Of a stretch of DNA of 64,000 nucleotides, positions 55,574-63,726 are shown one piece after another. The notes under the pieces were generated by a model. The model was not told the origin of the DNA. It made no database searches and was given only the letters and a program-made list of their open reading frames with translations. The stretch is from JBBQKG01 sp038326655 (GTDB taxonomy: Bacteria; Actinomycetota; Thermoleophilia; Solirubrobacterales; JBBDJG01), in NCBI GenBank assembly GCA_038326655.1, contig JBBQKG010000012.1, positions 15,801 to 79,800 on the forward strand, given 5' to 3'. Within the stretch, counting starts at the first letter, position 1, and every line of letters begins with the position of its first letter. Made by a program: the position numbers and the translations under genes.

Positions 55574-56452
55574 GTGCCTGAGACACCGGCCTCGCTGCCC
55601 GGCCTGAGCCTTCACAGCCAGGGCAAGGTGCGGGAGATGTACGACCTCGGCGACCGTCTTTTGATGGTCGCGTCCGACCGTATCTCGGCGTACGACGTGG
55701 TGCTCCCGACCGGGATCCCCGACAAGGGCAAGGTGCTCACCGGGCTCTCCGCGTTCTGGTTCGACCGGACCGGAGAGATCGTCCCGAACCACTTCCTGTC
55801 GGCGGACGTTCCGGAGGAGGTGAGCGGCCGCGCGCTGCTCGTGCGCAAGCTCGAGATCTTCCCGGTCGAGTGCGTCGTGCGCGGCTACCTCTCGGGGTCT
55901 GGATGGAAGGAATACAGCCGTGACGGCTCGGTCTGCGGCGTCCCGCTGCCGCCGGGACTGCAGGAGTCCGATCGCCTGCCCGAACCGATCTTCACGCCCG
56001 CCACGAAGGCGGCGGTCGGCGCGCACGACGAGAACGTCGACTTCGATCGCGCCGCCGCGATCGTCGGGGACCGCGGCGTGATGGAGGAGCTTCGGCGCCT
56101 GTCCCTGGCGGTCTACGCGCTCGCCGCCGAGCACGCGGAGAACAAGGGCATCATCCTCGCGGACACCAAGTTCGAGTTCGGTCGCGCCCCGGCCGGCGAG
56201 ATCGTGCTCGCGGACGAGGTGCTCACGCCCGACTCCTCCCGGTTCTGGCCCCGGGACTCCTACGCGCCGGGCGGCCCGCAGCCCTCCTTCGACAAGCAGT
56301 ACGTGCGCGACTGGCTCGACGAGTCCGGCTGGGACCACGCCCCACCGGGGCCGGAGTTGCCCGCGCACGTGGTCGCCGGCACGCGCGCAAAGTACGTCGA
56401 GGCCTACGAGCGGATCACCGGCGATTCGTTCGACGGCTGGTTGAACCGCTGA
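55574..56452 (+). CDS. purC: SAICAR synthase
   Basis: Ligates aspartate to CAIR. 292 residues. Blocks: GKVREMYDLGDRLLMVASDR, SAYDVVLPTGIPDKGKVLTG, ECVVRGYLSGSGWKEY, GIILADTKFEFG, LTPDSSRFWP and FDKQYVRDWL. GTG start at 55574. The stop TGA overlaps a CTG that appears to start purS. Confidence 0.96.
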   Translation: MPETPASLPGLSLHSQGKVREMYDLGDRLLMVASDRISAYDVVLPTGIPDKGKVLTGLSAFWFDRTGEIVPNHFLSADVPEEVSGRALLVRKLEIFPVECVVRGYLSGSGWKEYSRDGSVCGVPLPPGLQESDRLPEPIFTPATKAAVGAHDENVDFDRAAAIVGDRGVMEELRRLSLAVYALAAEHAENKGIILADTKFEFGRAPAGEIVLADEVLTPDSSRFWPRDSYAPGGPQPSFDKQYVRDWLDESGWDHAPPGPELPAHVVAGTRAKYVEAYERITGDSFDGWLNR

Positions 56453-56697
56453 AGGTCCGCGTCTTGATCCGCCCCAAGGAGGGGATCCTGGACCCGCAGG
56501 GCCAGGCGGTCGAGCGGGCTCTGCCTGCGCTCGGGTACGACGACGTCGCGCACGTGCACGTCGGCCGGCTGATCGAGCTCGAGGTCGGTGGCGACGAGCG
56601 CACGGTCACGGCGCGCGTCGAGGAGATGTGCGAGCGGCTGCTCGCGAATCCCCTGATCGAGAGCTACGAGGTCCAGGCGGCCGGAGCCGCCCCGTGA
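56449..56697 (+). CDS. purS: FGAM synthase subunit PurS, probable CTG start
   Basis: Small dimeric subunit joining PurQ and PurL. 82 residues when begun at CTG 56449: initiator, then KVRVLIRPKEGILDPQGQAV, matching the first strand of PurS. The nearest standard start, TTG at 56464, would remove that strand (5 residues). CTG 56449-56451 overlaps the purC TGA as CTGA, the same geometry as the GTGA overlaps downstream. Ends at TGA 56695-56697, overlapping the purQ GTG. Confidence 0.85.
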   Translation: MKVRVLIRPKEGILDPQGQAVERALPALGYDDVAHVHVGRLIELEVGGDERTVTARVEEMCERLLANPLIESYEVQAAGAAP

Positions 56698-57380
56698 GTG
56701 CGCGCGTCGGGGTGGTCGTGTTCCCGGGCGCGTGCGACGAGGAGGACGCGCTGATCGCGGTCAACGGGACGCCCGGCCTGGAGGCACGCTACCTCCCGCA
56801 CGGCGAGCGCGACCTCAAGGGGGCTGACGCGGTGATCCTTCCCGGCGGCTTCTCCTACGGCGACTATCTCCGGGCTGGAGCGATCGCGCGCTTTGCGCCC
56901 GTGATGGAGGCCGTGATCGAGTTCGCGCGGGAGGGCGGCCCGGTGCTCGGGATCTGCAACGGCTTCCAGGTGCTCTGCGAGGCCGGGCTGCTGCCGGGGG
57001 CGCTGCTCGTGAACGAGTCGCTCAAGTTCGTCTGCCGGCAGGTGGTGGTCGCCGTCGACAGCACCGCGACGCCGTTCACCTCCGGCTGCGAGCCGGGGGA
57101 GCAGCTCTCCGTGCCCGTGAAGCACACGACCGGCCGCTGGTTCGCTCCACCGAAGCTGGCCGATCAGGTCGAGGCGGCGGGGCAGGTGGTGCTCCGGTAT
57201 GCGGCCGACACGAACCCGAACGGGTCGCTGCGCGACGTGGCGGGCGTCGCGAACGAGGACGGCAACGTCTTCGGCCTCATGCCGCACGCCGAGCACGCAG
57301 TCGACGAGCTGACCGGCTCGACCGACGGCCTGCGGCTGTTCGGCTCGCTCGCGCGCCACCTCTCCGCCGTAACGGCGTGA
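56694..57380 (+). CDS. purQ: FGAM synthase subunit PurQ (glutaminase)
   Basis: 228-residue class-I glutamine amidotransferase that supplies ammonia to PurL. It has VGVVVFPGACDEEDA, the oxyanion strand LPGGFSYGDYLRAGAIARF, nucleophile Cys in GICNGFQVLCEAG, and the His/Glu pair in MPHAEHAVDE. GTG at 56694 overlaps the purS stop, and its stop overlaps the purL GTG. Confidence 0.95.
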   Translation: MSARVGVVVFPGACDEEDALIAVNGTPGLEARYLPHGERDLKGADAVILPGGFSYGDYLRAGAIARFAPVMEAVIEFAREGGPVLGICNGFQVLCEAGLLPGALLVNESLKFVCRQVVVAVDSTATPFTSGCEPGEQLSVPVKHTTGRWFAPPKLADQVEAAGQVVLRYAADTNPNGSLRDVAGVANEDGNVFGLMPHAEHAVDELTGSTDGLRLFGSLARHLSAVTA

Positions 57381-59653
57381 GCGAAGTCGCCGTCAACCCC
57401 GGATCGGGCCTGCCTCCGGGCCTGTTGTCCCAGGCCGAGGCACTCGGCCTGAAGCGATCCGAGCTCGATCTGATCTGCGAGCTGCTCGGCCGCGAGCCCA
57501 ACCAGCTCGAGCTGGCGGTGTTCTCGCTGCTCTGGAGCGAGCACTGCGCCTACAAGCACTCCAAGAAGCTCCTGCGAAAGCTGCCGACCGAAGGGCCGCG
57601 CGTCCTGATGGGCCCCGGCGAGAACGCGGGCGCGGTCGACGTCGGCGACGGGCTGGCGGCCGTGTTCAAGGTCGAGAGCCACAACCACCCCTCCGCGGTC
57701 GAGCCCTTCCAGGGCGCGGCGACGGGTGTCGGGGGGATCCTGCGCGACGTCTTCGCGGTCGGAGCGCGCCCGATCGCGGTGCTCGACTCGCTCCGATTCG
57801 GCGATCCCGACACGCCCCGGACGCGCTACCTGCTCGAGCGCGTCGTGGCCGGGATTGCGGCATACGGAAACTCCGTCGGAGTCGCGACCGTCGGCGGGGA
57901 GATCTACTTCGAGCCTCCCTACGAGCAGAACTGCCTCGTCAACGCGATGTGCGTCGGGCTCGCTCGCAAGGACAGGCTGGTCCGGTCGGCCGCCACCGGC
58001 GTGGGCAACCTGATCGTGCTGCTCGGCGCACGGACGGGCCGCGACGGGATCGGCGGTGCGAGCGTGCTCGCCTCCGCGGAGCTCTCGGAGGCCGACCACG
58101 ACAAGCGGCCAAGCGTGCAGATCGGCGACCCGCTCGAGGAGAACAAGCTGATCGAGTGCTGCCTGCAGCTGGTCGACCAGGAGCTGATCGCCGCGCTCCA
58201 GGACCTCGGCGCCGCCGGTCTCGCGTCGAGCACCAGCGAAATGGCGTCCAAGGGCGGCGTCGGCCTCGACCTCGACGTCTCGAAGGTGCCTCGCCGTGAG
58301 CCCGGGATGGAGCCCTTCGAGGTGATGATCTCCGAGTCCCAGGAGCGGATGCTCTGCGTGGTCGAGCCCAAGCGCCTCGACGACGTGCTGAGCATCTGCG
58401 CGCGATGGGAGACGCGGGCGACGCCGATCGGGACCGTCACCGACAACGGGCGGCTGCGGGTCTTCGACGGCGGCGAGGAGGTCGGAGACATGCCGGTGCC
58501 GGCGCTGGTCGACGAATGCCCGCTCTACGATCTCGAACCTGCGGAGCCCGCGGACCGGCTCCGGGCGTTCGCCGACCCACGCGCGGTGCTTGGTCACGAC
58601 TCAGAGCCCGAGGAGTCGCTGCGCGCGCTGCTGTCCTCCGCGAACGTGGCGAGCCGGCGCTGGGCGTTCGAGCAGTACGACTTCCTCGTCGGGAGCAGGA
58701 CCGTGAGGCGCCCGGAGCAGGCCGACGCATCGGTCCTGCGACTGATGCACGCCGGGATCGAGACGGAGCGGGCGCTCGCGATCTCGATCGACGGCAACGG
58801 CCGTCGGGTGGCATGCGATCCATACATCGGCACGATCGAGGCCGTCTGCGAGTGTGCCGCGAACCTCTCCTGCGTCGGCGCGGAGCCGCTCGGGCTCACG
58901 AACTGTCTCAACTTCGGCAACCCGGAGAAGCCCCACGTCGCGTGGCAGCTGACCCGTGCGGTCGAGGGCATGGCGTCAGCCTGTCGCGCGCTCGACGTGC
59001 CGGTCGTGGGCGGAAACGTCTCGCTCTACAACGAGGGACCGGAAGGCCCCATCTATCCGACTCCGATCGTGGGAATGGTGGGGGAGGTTCCTGACGCCCG
59101 GCGCTCGCCCAGCTCCGCCTTCAACGGGAGCCGGGAAGGCAGCCGACCGGACCTCGTCGCGCTGATCGGGCCCTTCCGGCCGGCGCTCGCCGGGTCCGAG
59201 CTCGAAAAGCTGCGGGGGTCGGTCGTGCCGGGGCTGCCCCCGTTCGACCTCCGCCCGGTGGTCGAGGCGCTCGCGGTCGTGCGCGAGGCGGTGCGCGCGG
59301 GCGAGGTGGCGAGTGCTCACGACGTCTCCGACGGCGGCCTTGCGGCATGCCTGGCCGAGTGCGTGGCGCTCGGCGGCGTCGGGGCCGAGATCGACCTCGA
59401 CCCGCTGGTCCACAGGGAGCGGATCGACCTGGAGGCCGCGCTGTTCGGGGAGGGGCCGGGCGGCGTGGTCGTCTCCGGGCCCCGGGAGGCCCTGCTGGCG
59501 CTCAGCAACAGGGCACACCGCGTCGGCTTTCTGGCGATCGGCACGGTTCGCGGACCAGAGCTCCGGATCGCGGCCGGCGCTGCTACGATCGCCTTGTCTG
59601 TCGAAGAGGCGGGCAGACTCTTTCATTCCGGGTTGCCGGCCAGGCTCTCGTGA
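57377..59653 (+). CDS. purL: FGAM synthase subunit PurL (small form)
   Basis: 758 residues, small type lacking the glutaminase, consistent with separate PurS and PurQ. N-terminal SLLWSEHCAYKHSKKLL, ATP loop GPGENAGAVDVGDGLA, KVESHNHPSAVEPFQGAATG, GQ-type GARTGRDGIGGAS, and AHDVSDGGLAACLAECVALG in the second half. GTG start overlaps the purQ TGA; the stop overlaps the purF GTG. Confidence 0.96.
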   Translation: MSEVAVNPGSGLPPGLLSQAEALGLKRSELDLICELLGREPNQLELAVFSLLWSEHCAYKHSKKLLRKLPTEGPRVLMGPGENAGAVDVGDGLAAVFKVESHNHPSAVEPFQGAATGVGGILRDVFAVGARPIAVLDSLRFGDPDTPRTRYLLERVVAGIAAYGNSVGVATVGGEIYFEPPYEQNCLVNAMCVGLARKDRLVRSAATGVGNLIVLLGARTGRDGIGGASVLASAELSEADHDKRPSVQIGDPLEENKLIECCLQLVDQELIAALQDLGAAGLASSTSEMASKGGVGLDLDVSKVPRREPGMEPFEVMISESQERMLCVVEPKRLDDVLSICARWETRATPIGTVTDNGRLRVFDGGEEVGDMPVPALVDECPLYDLEPAEPADRLRAFADPRAVLGHDSEPEESLRALLSSANVASRRWAFEQYDFLVGSRTVRRPEQADASVLRLMHAGIETERALAISIDGNGRRVACDPYIGTIEAVCECAANLSCVGAEPLGLTNCLNFGNPEKPHVAWQLTRAVEGMASACRALDVPVVGGNVSLYNEGPEGPIYPTPIVGMVGEVPDARRSPSSAFNGSREGSRPDLVALIGPFRPALAGSELEKLRGSVVPGLPPFDLRPVVEALAVVREAVRAGEVASAHDVSDGGLAACLAECVALGGVGAEIDLDPLVHRERIDLEAALFGEGPGGVVVSGPREALLALSNRAHRVGFLAIGTVRGPELRIAAGAATIALSVEEAGRLFHSGLPARLS

Positions 59654-61134
59654 AAAAAACCTTCGAGCACCGTGCTCCAATCGGCGCGCGAGCGCGCCTT
59701 CGATCGCCCGAACCCGAGCTGGATCGCGACGGGCCCCGCGACGAGTGCGGTGTGTTCGGCGTCTACGCCCCCCAGCACGACGTCGCGCGACTCGCCTACT
59801 TCGCCCTGTTCGCGCTTCAGCACCGCGGTCAGGAGTCCGCCGGCATCGCGACCTGCGATGGCGGCCACATGACGACCCAGCGCGATCTCGGCCTGGTCGC
59901 TCAGGTTTTCGACGAGCGCTCGCTGCAGGCCCTGACCGGCGAGATGGCGATCGGCCACGTGCGCTACTCGACCACCGGCGGCACCGGCTGGGAGAACGCC
60001 CAGCCCGTGTACCGACATGACCGCCGCCCCGTCGCGCTTGCCCACAACGGCAACCTGATCAACGCGGTCGAGCTCTACAACGAGCTGATCGAGCAGGGAG
60101 TGCGGTTCCGGTCCACCTCGGACTCGGAGATCATCGCGGCGCTGATCGCCTCCCATCCCGCCGATCGGATCGAGGACGCGGTCGCAGCGGTGATGGAGCG
60201 TCTGCGCGGCGCGTACTCGACGGTCGTCATGACCGGGGACGCCGTGGTCGCCTTCCGTGACCCCGCCGGCGTGCGGCCGCTCTGCCTCGGCCGCATCGAG
60301 GACCGCTACGTGGTCGCCTCCGAGAGCTGTGCCCTGGACATCATCGGCGCCCAGCTGCTGCGGGAGGTTCAGCCCGGAGAGCTCATCTCGCTCGGATCCA
60401 GGGGCATCGAGACCCGCCAGGCGGTCGAGTCCGAGCGCCCGGCGGCCTGCGTCTTCGAGCACATCTACTTCTCGCGCCCGGATTCGAAGCTCGAGGGCCG
60501 CACGCTGCAGTCCGCGCGCGGGCGCATGGGTGAGATCCTCGCCCGCGAGGCTCCCGCCGACGGCGACCTTGTGATCTCGGTGCCTGACTCCGGCAACGCG
60601 GCGGCGAAGGGGTTTGCGCGTGCGTCGGGCATCCCGCAGGACGACGGGCTGATCAAGAACCGCTATGTCGCGCGCACGTTCATCCAGCCGGGCCAGGAGC
60701 TTCGCCGCCAGGGCCTGCGGATGAAGTTCAACCCGCTCCCCGACGTCGTGCGCGGCAAGCGTCTCGTGGTCGTGGACGACTCGATCGTACGCGGCAACAC
60801 GATGCGCCAGATCGTGCAGATGCTCCGCGAGGCCGGCGCGAAGGAGGTCCACCTGCGGATGTCCTCGCCGCCGATCCGCCATCCATGCCACTACGGCATC
60901 GACATGCCCACCAGCGAGGAGATGATCGCCCACGGCCGCACGGTCGAGGAAGTCGCGCAAGAGGTCGGCGCCGACTCGCTCGCCTACCTCTCGCTCGAGG
61001 GTGTGTACCAGGCGATCCAGTCCGGCCGGGACACCCACTGCGACGCCTGCTTCACCGGCGACTATCCGCTCGAAGGCACTGACCGGGCCAACGGGAAGCA
61101 TGCGCTGGAGGAGCTGGCCGTAGTTCGTGCGTAG
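59650..61134 (+). CDS. purF: Amidophosphoribosyltransferase
   Basis: First committed purine step: PRPP + glutamine to phosphoribosylamine. About 494 residues. The catalytic Cys33 (RDECGVFGVYA) lies after a 32-residue propeptide, longer than in the Bacillus-type enzyme, which must be removed to free the N-terminal Cys. The PRPP loop is RLVVVDDSIVRGNT. THCDACFTGDYP shows the Cys ligands of the [4Fe-4S] Bacillus-type class. GTG start overlaps the purL stop (GTGA). Confidence 0.95.
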   Translation: MKKTFEHRAPIGARARLRSPEPELDRDGPRDECGVFGVYAPQHDVARLAYFALFALQHRGQESAGIATCDGGHMTTQRDLGLVAQVFDERSLQALTGEMAIGHVRYSTTGGTGWENAQPVYRHDRRPVALAHNGNLINAVELYNELIEQGVRFRSTSDSEIIAALIASHPADRIEDAVAAVMERLRGAYSTVVMTGDAVVAFRDPAGVRPLCLGRIEDRYVVASESCALDIIGAQLLREVQPGELISLGSRGIETRQAVESERPAACVFEHIYFSRPDSKLEGRTLQSARGRMGEILAREAPADGDLVISVPDSGNAAAKGFARASGIPQDDGLIKNRYVARTFIQPGQELRRQGLRMKFNPLPDVVRGKRLVVVDDSIVRGNTMRQIVQMLREAGAKEVHLRMSSPPIRHPCHYGIDMPTSEEMIAHGRTVEEVAQEVGADSLAYLSLEGVYQAIQSGRDTHCDACFTGDYPLEGTDRANGKHALEELAVVRA

Positions 61135-61771
61135 GTTCCCTCTCGCGGTCCTGGTGTCGGGCTCAGGCACGAACCTTCAGGCGATCATCGACGAGGTCCA
61201 CGGGCGCGGGGGCATCGAGGTCGTCGCGGTCGCCTCCAGCAAGCCGGGCGTGCTGGCGCTCGAGCGTGCTGCGGCGGCGGGCATCGAGGCGGCCGTGTTC
61301 GAGGCGGCCGGCTACCCCAGCCGCGCCGAGCGCGATCGCGCGATCGCAGGGTGGCTCACCGAGCACGGCGTCGAGCTGGTCGTGCTGGCCGGATTCATGG
61401 AGCTCCTGGACGCCGCTTTCCTGGAGGCCTTCGACGGTCGTGTGATCAACGTCCATCCGGCGCTGCTGCCAGCCTTTCCCGGAGCCCACCCGGTCGAAGA
61501 CCAGATCGCGTATGGCGCGAAGGTGGGGGGAGTCACGGTCCACTTCGTGGACGACGGCGTAGACACCGGTCCGATCATCTTGCAACAGGCGGTAACGCTT
61601 CCCTACACTCGCAGCAAGGAGGATGTCCTGACGGTCCTGCACGAAGCAGAGCACGAGCTCCTTCCGCATGCGATCCGGCTGATCGCGGGCGGCGGAGTGC
61701 GGCTGGACGAGCGCAATCCACGACTTGTGCTCGTCGACGAGAGCGTCCTGGAGGCCCATGTCGGACGGTAG
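61127..61771 (+). CDS. purN: Phosphoribosylglycinamide formyltransferase
   Basis: 10-formyl-THF-dependent GAR transformylase, 214 residues. N-terminal LAVLVSGSGTNLQAIID phosphate loop, the catalytic Asn/His strand VINVHPALLPAF and Asp in VDDGVDTGPIILQQAV. The usual length is about 190-215. GTG overlaps purF by 8 bp; its end overlaps purH by 14 bp. Confidence 0.93.
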   Translation: MRRFPLAVLVSGSGTNLQAIIDEVHGRGGIEVVAVASSKPGVLALERAAAAGIEAAVFEAAGYPSRAERDRAIAGWLTEHGVELVVLAGFMELLDAAFLEAFDGRVINVHPALLPAFPGAHPVEDQIAYGAKVGGVTVHFVDDGVDTGPIILQQAVTLPYTRSKEDVLTVLHEAEHELLPHAIRLIAGGGVRLDERNPRLVLVDESVLEAHVGR

Positions 61772-63365
61772 AAGCTCCGCCGCGCTTCAGTCGCCGAGCG
61801 ACCAGGGCGAGCTCAAGGTCGAGCGCGCGCTCGTGTCGGTCTTCGACAAGCGCGGGGTCGTCGACTTCGCGCGGGCGCTGAGCGAGCTTGGGGTCGAGAT
61901 CATCTCCACCGGCGGCACCGCCAACGAGCTTGGGCAGGCAGGCATCGGCACCACTTCGATCGAGTCGTACACGGGCTTCCCGGAGATCCTCGACGGCCGC
62001 GTCAAGACGCTTCACCCGAGCATCTACGCAGGCCTGCTGGCGGTCCGGTCGAGCCAGGAGCACCGCACCACGCTGGCCGAGCACGGGATCGCGCCGATCG
62101 ACCTCGTGTGCGTCAACCTCTACCCGTTCGAGCGCACGGCCGCACGCCGCGGCGTCAGCGAGCACGAGGTGATCGAGCACATCGACATCGGCGGCCCCAC
62201 GCTGATCCGCGCCGCCGCGAAGAACCATGCGTTCGTGGCGGTGGTCGTGCGTCCCGAGAGCTACGACGCCGTCGTGGAGGAGCTCCAGGAGACCAGCGGC
62301 GTGCTCTCGGCCCAGACCCGCGAGTCGCTCGCGACCGAGGCCTTCGGCGCCACCGCTCGCTACGACGCCGCGATCTCGCGCTGGTTCGCCGAGCGCGAGG
62401 AGGACTTCCCGAACCACTTCGTGGCGGCCTTCGAGAAGGTGCTGGACCTCTCCTACGGCGAGAACCCTCACCAGCGTGCGGCCTACTACGAGCAGGTCGG
62501 TGCGCGCACCCATCTGCTCGCGCGAACGGTCAAGATGCACGGCAAGGAGCTGTCCTTCAACAACCTGCTCGACCTCGACTCCGGCCGGCGCCTGCTGCGC
62601 GAGTTCGAGGTGCCCGCCTGCGCGATCATCAAGCACAACAACCCGTGCGGGGTGGGGGTCGGCGAAACCGCGATGGAGGCCTACGAGCGCGCCCTCGCGT
62701 GCGACCCCACGAGCGCCTACGGCGGCGTCGTGGTGTTCAACCGTGAGGTCGACCAGGAGCTTGCGACCCGGATCAACGAGGGCTTCGTCGAGGTGATATT
62801 CGCGCCCGGATACGACCACGAGGCGATCGAGATCCTGCGGTCGAAGCCGCACGTGCGGATCATCGAGGACTCGGAGCGCCGCAAGTCCACCCCCGGCGAG
62901 CGCGACCTGCGCCGCGTCGCGGGAGGCGTGATCGTCCAGGATCCCGACACCGACCTCGAAGACCGCTCGCACATGGAGGCCGTCACCGATCGCAAGCCCA
63001 CCGAAGAAGAATGGGGCGAGCTTCAATTCGCCTGGAAGGTCTGCAAGCACGTCCGCTCGAACGCGATCGTGCTGTCGAACGGGCTGGCGACGATCGGCAT
63101 CGGGGCCGGGCAGATGAGCCGGGTCGACTCGGTCCGGCTCGCGGTCGATAAGGCGCGTGAGAACCGCCCGGAGGCGATCGAGGGCTCGGTTATGGCCTCG
63201 GATGCGTTCTTCCCGTTCGCGGACGGCGCCGAGGCCGGGATCGCAGCGGGAGTCAAGGCGGTGATCCAGCCCGGCGGCTCGCGGCGCGATCCCGAGGTGA
63301 TCGAGGCCTGCAACAAGGCCGGCATCGCGATGGTCTTCACCGGCCGCCGGCACTTCAGGCACTAG
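61758..63365 (+). CDS. purH: Bifunctional AICAR transformylase/IMP cyclohydrolase
   Basis: Final two steps to IMP. About 535 residues. IMP cyclohydrolase domain 20-215: ALVSVFDKRGVVDFARAL, ISTGGTANEL, DGRVKTLHP. AICAR transformylase 220-535: YGENPHQRAAYY, IIKHNNPCGVGVG, SDAFFPFADG, ending RHFRH. ATG at 61758 is inside purN; an upstream start at 61725 has less support. Last gene of the pur operon; tRNA-Lys begins 37 bp later. Confidence 0.96.
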   Translation: MSDGRSSAALQSPSDQGELKVERALVSVFDKRGVVDFARALSELGVEIISTGGTANELGQAGIGTTSIESYTGFPEILDGRVKTLHPSIYAGLLAVRSSQEHRTTLAEHGIAPIDLVCVNLYPFERTAARRGVSEHEVIEHIDIGGPTLIRAAAKNHAFVAVVVRPESYDAVVEELQETSGVLSAQTRESLATEAFGATARYDAAISRWFAEREEDFPNHFVAAFEKVLDLSYGENPHQRAAYYEQVGARTHLLARTVKMHGKELSFNNLLDLDSGRRLLREFEVPACAIIKHNNPCGVGVGETAMEAYERALACDPTSAYGGVVVFNREVDQELATRINEGFVEVIFAPGYDHEAIEILRSKPHVRIIEDSERRKSTPGERDLRRVAGGVIVQDPDTDLEDRSHMEAVTDRKPTEEEWGELQFAWKVCKHVRSNAIVLSNGLATIGIGAGQMSRVDSVRLAVDKARENRPEAIEGSVMASDAFFPFADGAEAGIAAGVKAVIQPGGSRRDPEVIEACNKAGIAMVFTGRRHFRH

Positions 63366-63401
63366 CCGCCCTCTCAGCGGGCTGGGCGCTAACTTGGTCT
63401 G

Positions 63402-63473
63402 GCGCCCGTAGCTCAGGGGTAGAGCTCCGGACTTTTAATCCGGGAGTCGTCGGTTCGAACCCGACCGGGCGCA
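63402..63473 (+). tRNA. tRNA-Lys (anticodon TTT)
   Basis: 72-nt cloverleaf. Acceptor GCGCCCG pairs with CGGGCGC, D-arm GCTCAGGGGTAGAGC, anticodon arm CCGGA-CTTTTAA-TCCGG with TTT at 63434-63436, T-arm CGGTTCGAACCCG, discriminator A. CCA is not encoded. Confidence 0.97.
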
Positions 63474-63475
63474 CT

Positions 63476-63511
63476 GGCGGCGAGGCCCATAACAGCGGGC
63501 TTTTCGCCGCC
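63476..63511 (+). terminator. Terminator-like hairpin after tRNA-Lys
   Basis: GGCGGCGA (63476-63483) pairs with TCGCCGCC (63504-63511), with inner GCCC/GGGC pairs. It starts 3 bp after the tRNA end. A short TTTT is inside the 3' arm rather than after it. Confidence 0.5.
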
Positions 63512-63539
63512 GCGCCTGAGTCGGCCACGCCGGAGCCAT

Positions 63540-63607
63540 GGTCAGGTGGCAACCAAAACGGGAACCTCGTCGCCACAGTCGAGCTTGCTGCCAGGGGGCG
63601 CCTGACC
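63540..63607 (+). other. Possible structured noncoding element
   Basis: In the 253-bp spacer between tRNA-Lys and the last gene, GGTCAGG (63540-63546) pairs with CCTGACC (63601-63607), and GTGGC/GCCAC pairs inside. No reading frame with protein character is present. It may be a small RNA or the upstream part of a leader. Weak evidence. Confidence 0.25.
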
Positions 63608-63688
63608 GGTGCGACGGCGGCGGGGCCACGGCACCGACTGCCGGGCAACCGCATTCATGCCCGTCCGCCTCGATGACGATAGTGCCCC

Positions 63689-63694
63689 TATAAT
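63689..63694 (+). promoter_or_regulatory. Consensus -10 TATAAT
   Basis: A perfect TATAAT in GC-rich sequence, 33 bp before the GTG of the final gene. A clear -35 was not found. Likely promoter of that gene. Confidence 0.5.
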
Positions 63695-63726
63695 GTCCCA
63701 TCAGTGAGACATGGAGGTGACATAGA

